From Pseudonocardiales bacterium (lineage in GTDB: Bacteria; Actinomycetota; Actinomycetes; Mycobacteriales; Jatrophihabitantaceae): a DNA stretch of 6,313 nt. Both the position numbers and the translations under genes were made by a program. This document shows positions 4,543 through 6,313 of the stretch, in pieces. The notes beneath the pieces are model-generated. The model saw only the letters and a program-made list of their open reading frames with translations, was not told the origin of the DNA and ran no database searches. The DNA lies in contig JAVEEO010000060.1 in NCBI GenBank assembly GCA_030840415.1, positions 1 through 6,313 of the forward strand. Direction: 5' to 3'. How positions within the stretch are numbered: the first letter of the stretch is position 1; every line of letters begins with the position of its first letter.

Positions 4543-5760
4543 ATGCCCAAAGCAATCCTCCGTGACAAGGTCGGTGGCGTCACGACGCTGCCGGTCGAGA
4601 CCGGGCAGTCCCTGCTGGACGTCCTCCGGCTGGCCGGCGTGCCGGTCAACGCGGTGATGACCCAGGTGAACGGGAAACTGGTCAGCGAGGACAGCGTGCT
4701 GATCGGCGCCGACGACGTGGTCGAGGTGTTCCAGGTCCGGCACTACGACCTGGGCGTCACGCGCGCGCCGTCGCAGCGCAAGTACGCCGCGGTCGACCCG
4801 GTCTACACCAAGTCGGTCCTGTTCGACGACAAGGGCGATCTGGAGGTGCGCAGCGAGCAGTTCGACCGGGACAGCTACCCGCAGTTCGTCGAGTCGGTCT
4901 TCATCGACTCGATCACCTCCGGCCAGACCATCCGCGACGGCGACCGGATCGTGCTGGGCCTGTCCGGTGGCCGGGACTCCATCGCGCTGCTCAAGCTGCT
5001 GGAGCGGACGCGGGACCGGCTGCCCGACTTCTCCCTGACCGCACTGACCGTGACCGGCCTGCCCGACTGGGAGGAGAGCGCCACCTTCCAGGCCGCGGTG
5101 GACGCCTGCCACCGGCTCGGCATCGAGCACGTCATCGCCACCGCGGAGAACGTCCAGGACGTGTTCGCGCTGAAGGTGCCGTTCGTCGAAGCCATGACCC
5201 GGGTGGTGGCCAGCGACCGCTCCGCCAGCATCATGGTCATCGCCCACCAGGTGCTGCGGCGGCTGATCGAGATCGAGGCCGACAAGCGCGGGGTGGCCGA
5301 CATAGCCTGGGGCTTCAACGCCGACGACCTGCTCGCCAGCCTGGTCACCTGGTGGATGAGCGGCTTCCGGATGGGTGGCCTGCCGGTGCGCCAGCTCGGC
5401 GACTTCCGCTACACCTTCCCGCTGTACCGGATCACCAAGAAGGAACTCACCCTCTACCTGGAACTGACCGAGCCGGCCTGGAACCGGCAGGGCGCACCTG
5501 GCCGGTTCACCACCGGACCGGACGAGCGCTCGATGTCCTACGCCATCGCCGACCACCTGCTGGGGCTGTGGCCGGGGGCGGACTACTACGCCTTCAACGC
5601 CTTCGCCAACATGCAGCGCTACCAGGAGCCCCTTGCCACCGAGGCGTGCGAGATCTGCGGCGGCGCGTTCATCCCACAGGCCGGCTACCCGGGCCCGAAG
5701 AACCTCTGCGACGTCTGCGACGTGTTCTCGCGGATGGAACTGGTTCGTGCCAGGCGATGA
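4543..5760 (+). CDS. ThiS/MoaD-like domain fused to PP-loop ATPase
   Basis: A 405-aa fusion. Residues about 1-70 look like a beta-grasp ThiS/MoaD domain (TLPVETGQSLLDVLRLAGVP, then VNGKLVSEDSVLIGADDVVEVFQV) but continue as RHYDLG instead of ending in Gly-Gly. From about 130 comes an N-type ATP pyrophosphatase: PP-loop SGGRDS (141-146), GFNADD (257-262, in place of GHNADD), and a C-terminal zinc ribbon CEIC (369-372) with CDVC (389-392). In TtcA and Ncs6/Ctu1, a CxxC precedes the Arg-Arg helix; here that position reads V-I-A-H (232-235) before RR. Without those cysteines and without a Gly-Gly carrier tail, TtcA-type thiolation is unlikely as such, though ATP-dependent adenylation should remain. 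It may activate a carboxylate or amide of the peptide. The start has AGGAG 8 nt upstream. It overlaps the methyltransferase gene by 14 nt. Domain call firm; reaction unknown. Confidence 0.85.
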   Translation: MPKAILRDKVGGVTTLPVETGQSLLDVLRLAGVPVNAVMTQVNGKLVSEDSVLIGADDVVEVFQVRHYDLGVTRAPSQRKYAAVDPVYTKSVLFDDKGDLEVRSEQFDRDSYPQFVESVFIDSITSGQTIRDGDRIVLGLSGGRDSIALLKLLERTRDRLPDFSLTALTVTGLPDWEESATFQAAVDACHRLGIEHVIATAENVQDVFALKVPFVEAMTRVVASDRSASIMVIAHQVLRRLIEIEADKRGVADIAWGFNADDLLASLVTWWMSGFRMGGLPVRQLGDFRYTFPLYRITKKELTLYLELTEPAWNRQGAPGRFTTGPDERSMSYAIADHLLGLWPGADYYAFNAFANMQRYQEPLATEACEICGGAFIPQAGYPGPKNLCDVCDVFSRMELVRARR

Positions 5761-6313
5761 TCCGGCGACCGAGCCCTGGTACCGGACCTACTTCGGTCCG
5801 TCGTTCTGGGCGCTCGTCGAGCAGGAGTACACAGCCGAACGGACGGCTGTCGAGGTGCGGTACCTGCGGCAGGTGCTCGAGAAGTACGCGCCCGGGCGGC
5901 GGGTGCTCGATCTGGGCTGCGGTACCGGACGGCACTCCAGCGGGCTGGCTGCCGCCGGTTTCTCGGTAACCGGTCTCGACGTCTCCCCGACAGCCCTGGA
6001 GCTGGCCCGCGCCCAGCACGGCGACGAGCCCGGGCTGACCTTCCGCCAGCACGACGTCCTGACCGCCGAGCCGTGGCCGGTCGGCGAGGTCGACGCGGTG
6101 ATCTTCGTCCAGGGACTGGGCTGGGGCAGCGATGCCGACCAGCGCCGGCTGCTGCGCCGGGTCCGTCAGCGGCTGGCCCCCGGCGGCGTCCTGGTGCTCG
6201 ACCTGTCCAACCTCGCCGCGATCCTGCGCAACTTCCTGCCCGACTGGCAGCTCCCCTCCGACCGGCACGGCTCGTTCGCCATCCGGCGCGACTACGTCCC
6301 TGCCACCGGCCGG
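5747..6313 (+). CDS. Class I SAM-dependent methyltransferase, N-terminal part
   Basis: The first 189 codons of a methyltransferase, open to the window end. The SAM-binding motif I is VLDLGCGTG (53-61); the acidic residue closing strand 2 is Asp78 in VTGLDVS; motif-II-like RQHDVL is at 100-105; DAVIFVQGLGW (116-126) and LAPGGVLVLDL (143-153) are the later strands. The N-terminus, with WYRTYFGPSFW, precedes a helix as in small-molecule methyltransferases of the Methyltransf_25 type. The GTG at 5747 overlaps the end of the PP-loop gene by 14 nt, indicating translational coupling; the ribosome site (GGATGG, 5732-5737) is mediocre, and no earlier in-frame start is apparent in the overlap. Operon position suggests it methylates the peptide product or a released small molecule; O-, N- or S-methylation cannot be told apart. 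Confidence 0.88.
   Translation, partial: MPGDDPATEPWYRTYFGPSFWALVEQEYTAERTAVEVRYLRQVLEKYAPGRRVLDLGCGTGRHSSGLAAAGFSVTGLDVSPTALELARAQHGDEPGLTFRQHDVLTAEPWPVGEVDAVIFVQGLGWGSDADQRRLLRRVRQRLAPGGVLVLDLSNLAAILRNFLPDWQLPSDRHGSFAIRRDYVPATGR

Noticed and set aside
3412..5556. 714-codon open frame on the minus strand
   Set aside because: It lies antisense to the phosphodiesterase and PP-loop genes, which have clear motifs and ribosome sites. Its sequence is low in recognisable motifs and rich in Gly, His, Arg and Asp, as expected of a GC-rich shadow frame.

Overview
The window is GC-rich DNA with strong G/C third-codon bias, GTG starts and GAGCGAGC-type intergenic repeats. This points to a filamentous actinomycete; Micromonosporaceae or a relative is a guess from the repeat style only. 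No rRNA, tRNA, transposase or CRISPR array is visible.

Left block (1-1473, minus strand): a two-gene ABC-2 exporter, made of a DrrA-type ATPase (532-1473) followed by a membrane permease (438 down to 1, running off the window). A GAGCGAGC-rich repeat fills the gap between them.

Central intergenic block (about 1474-2281): two diverged tandem copies of a module of about 275 bp, offset by about 377 bp. On the minus strand each copy holds a putative promoter, a conserved 5' leader with an AGGGGG ribosome site, a 17-codon cationic micro-ORF (MAKSILRSHVIKRKKDR or MAMSTLFPRVSKRKKGR) and a GC-rich hairpin about 20 nt after its stop. The last hairpin sits just ahead of the ABC ATPase gene. The pair may encode small peptides or be leader/attenuator elements for the exporter.

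Right block (2282-6313, plus strand): a compact set of genes that looks like an uncharacterised peptide-modification (RiPP-like) locus. The order is (i) a nucleoside-diphosphate-kinase-like domain with a helical C-terminal extension; (ii) a 52-aa peptide with an excellent ribosome site and a C-terminus TTCTDCVPNL, preceded by overlapping inverted repeats; (iii) a 16-bp attenuator-like hairpin; (iv) an alkaline-phosphatase-superfamily phosphodiesterase with all expected metal ligands; (v) a ThiS/MoaD-like domain fused to a PP-loop ATPase that lacks both the ThiS di-glycine tail and the catalytic CxxC of TtcA/Ncs6 thiolases; (vi) a class I SAM methyltransferase, cut by the window end. Genes iv-vi are spaced 15 nt apart or overlap, so they are almost certainly one operon.

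Working model (inference): the short peptide is the substrate. The PP-loop enzyme activates a carboxylate or amide on it with ATP, the phosphodiesterase and NDK-like protein handle nucleotide or phosphoryl intermediates, the methyltransferase caps the product, and the divergent ABC pair may export it. No standard RiPP enzyme (YcaO, LanM, radical SAM, lasso B/C) is visible in the window.
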